Assembly (NCBI RefSeq): GCF_033807715.1 | Contig: NC_084590.1 | Location: 6,948,327 to 7,012,326, forward strand | Origin: Cololabis saira | Lineage: Eukaryota > Chordata > Actinopteri > Beloniformes > Belonidae | Direction: 5' to 3' | Length of the DNA stretch: 64,000 nt | Made by a program: the position numbers and the translations under genes | The notes under the pieces: generated by a model | What the model was told of the DNA's origin: nothing | What the model saw: the letters and a program-made list of their open reading frames with translations, nothing else | The model's database searches: none | In this document: piece by piece, positions 63,962 through 64,000 of the stretch | Layout: every line of letters begins with the position of its first letter | How positions within the stretch are numbered: the first letter of the stretch is position 1

Positions 63962-64000
63962 CTTCCAAGATGGAACGAGAGTCTTTCGTTTGGAGTGACA

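Noticed and set aside
63473..63998. 150-170-codon ORFs on both strands near the window end
   Set aside because: They overlap each other across a GC-rich TIR element and have no domain content.
60790..64000. adamts15 first exon (signal peptide, prodomain, start of protease)
   Set aside because: I looked in all frames for the prodomain, a furin site and the upstream catalytic segment and found none; it must lie beyond the window.

Overview
This window is vertebrate nuclear DNA, almost certainly from a ray-finned (teleost) fish. The evidence is spliced exons with GT-AG introns, many microsatellites, and transposon families typical of teleosts: hAT and PIF/Harbinger MITEs, ISL2EU, Tc1-like pieces, L2-, Rex- and RTE-type LINEs, and tRNA-derived SINEs. 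There are no bacterial-style genes, no operons and no CRISPR.

Only one host gene can be supported. It is a secreted metalloprotease of the ADAMTS family on the minus strand, best matched to adamts15. Seven coding exons can be read with exact splice sites: 60789-60657, 55687-55520, 54471-54188, 54111-53928, 41454-41279, 37430-37255 and 34194-33417, with a TAG stop at 33419-33417. They join in frame with phases that agree at every junction and encode 632 residues. In order these are the zinc-binding HELGH motif with the C-terminal half of the catalytic domain, the disintegrin-like domain, the central thrombospondin repeat, the cysteine-rich domain, the spacer and two C-terminal thrombospondin repeats. 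The exon for the signal peptide, prodomain and first half of the protease must lie beyond 64000.

Region by region: 1-33 kb is a gene-free flank downstream of the gene, made of LINE fragments, DNA transposons, minisatellites and unassigned sequence. 33.4-60.8 kb is the gene, whose introns are inflated by transposons. The 12.5-kb intron between 41454 and 53928 is almost entirely nested elements: two Harbinger copies, an 8-kb hAT composite that itself carries hAT MITEs, an ISL2EU transposase relic and a LINE, and a Gypsy integrase fragment. 60.8-64 kb is part of the first intron and holds several small MITEs.

Most of the interest is in the nesting. Many insertions can be proved from target-site duplications read directly in the sequence: 8 bp for hAT, 3 bp for Harbinger, TTAA for piggyBac/Kolobok-type, 5 bp for an LTR-like element, and 9-11 bp for LINE/SINE. 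This gives a relative order of insertion. Several DNA transposons carry relics of DNA-binding ORFs (at least three distinct Myb/SANT-like families and one THAP domain). I saw no clear evidence of a wholly new biological system. The best candidates for follow-up are the Harbinger family with two conserved small ORFs and a passenger MITE, and the THAP-bearing ISL2EU derivative with a 15-codon repeat expansion.
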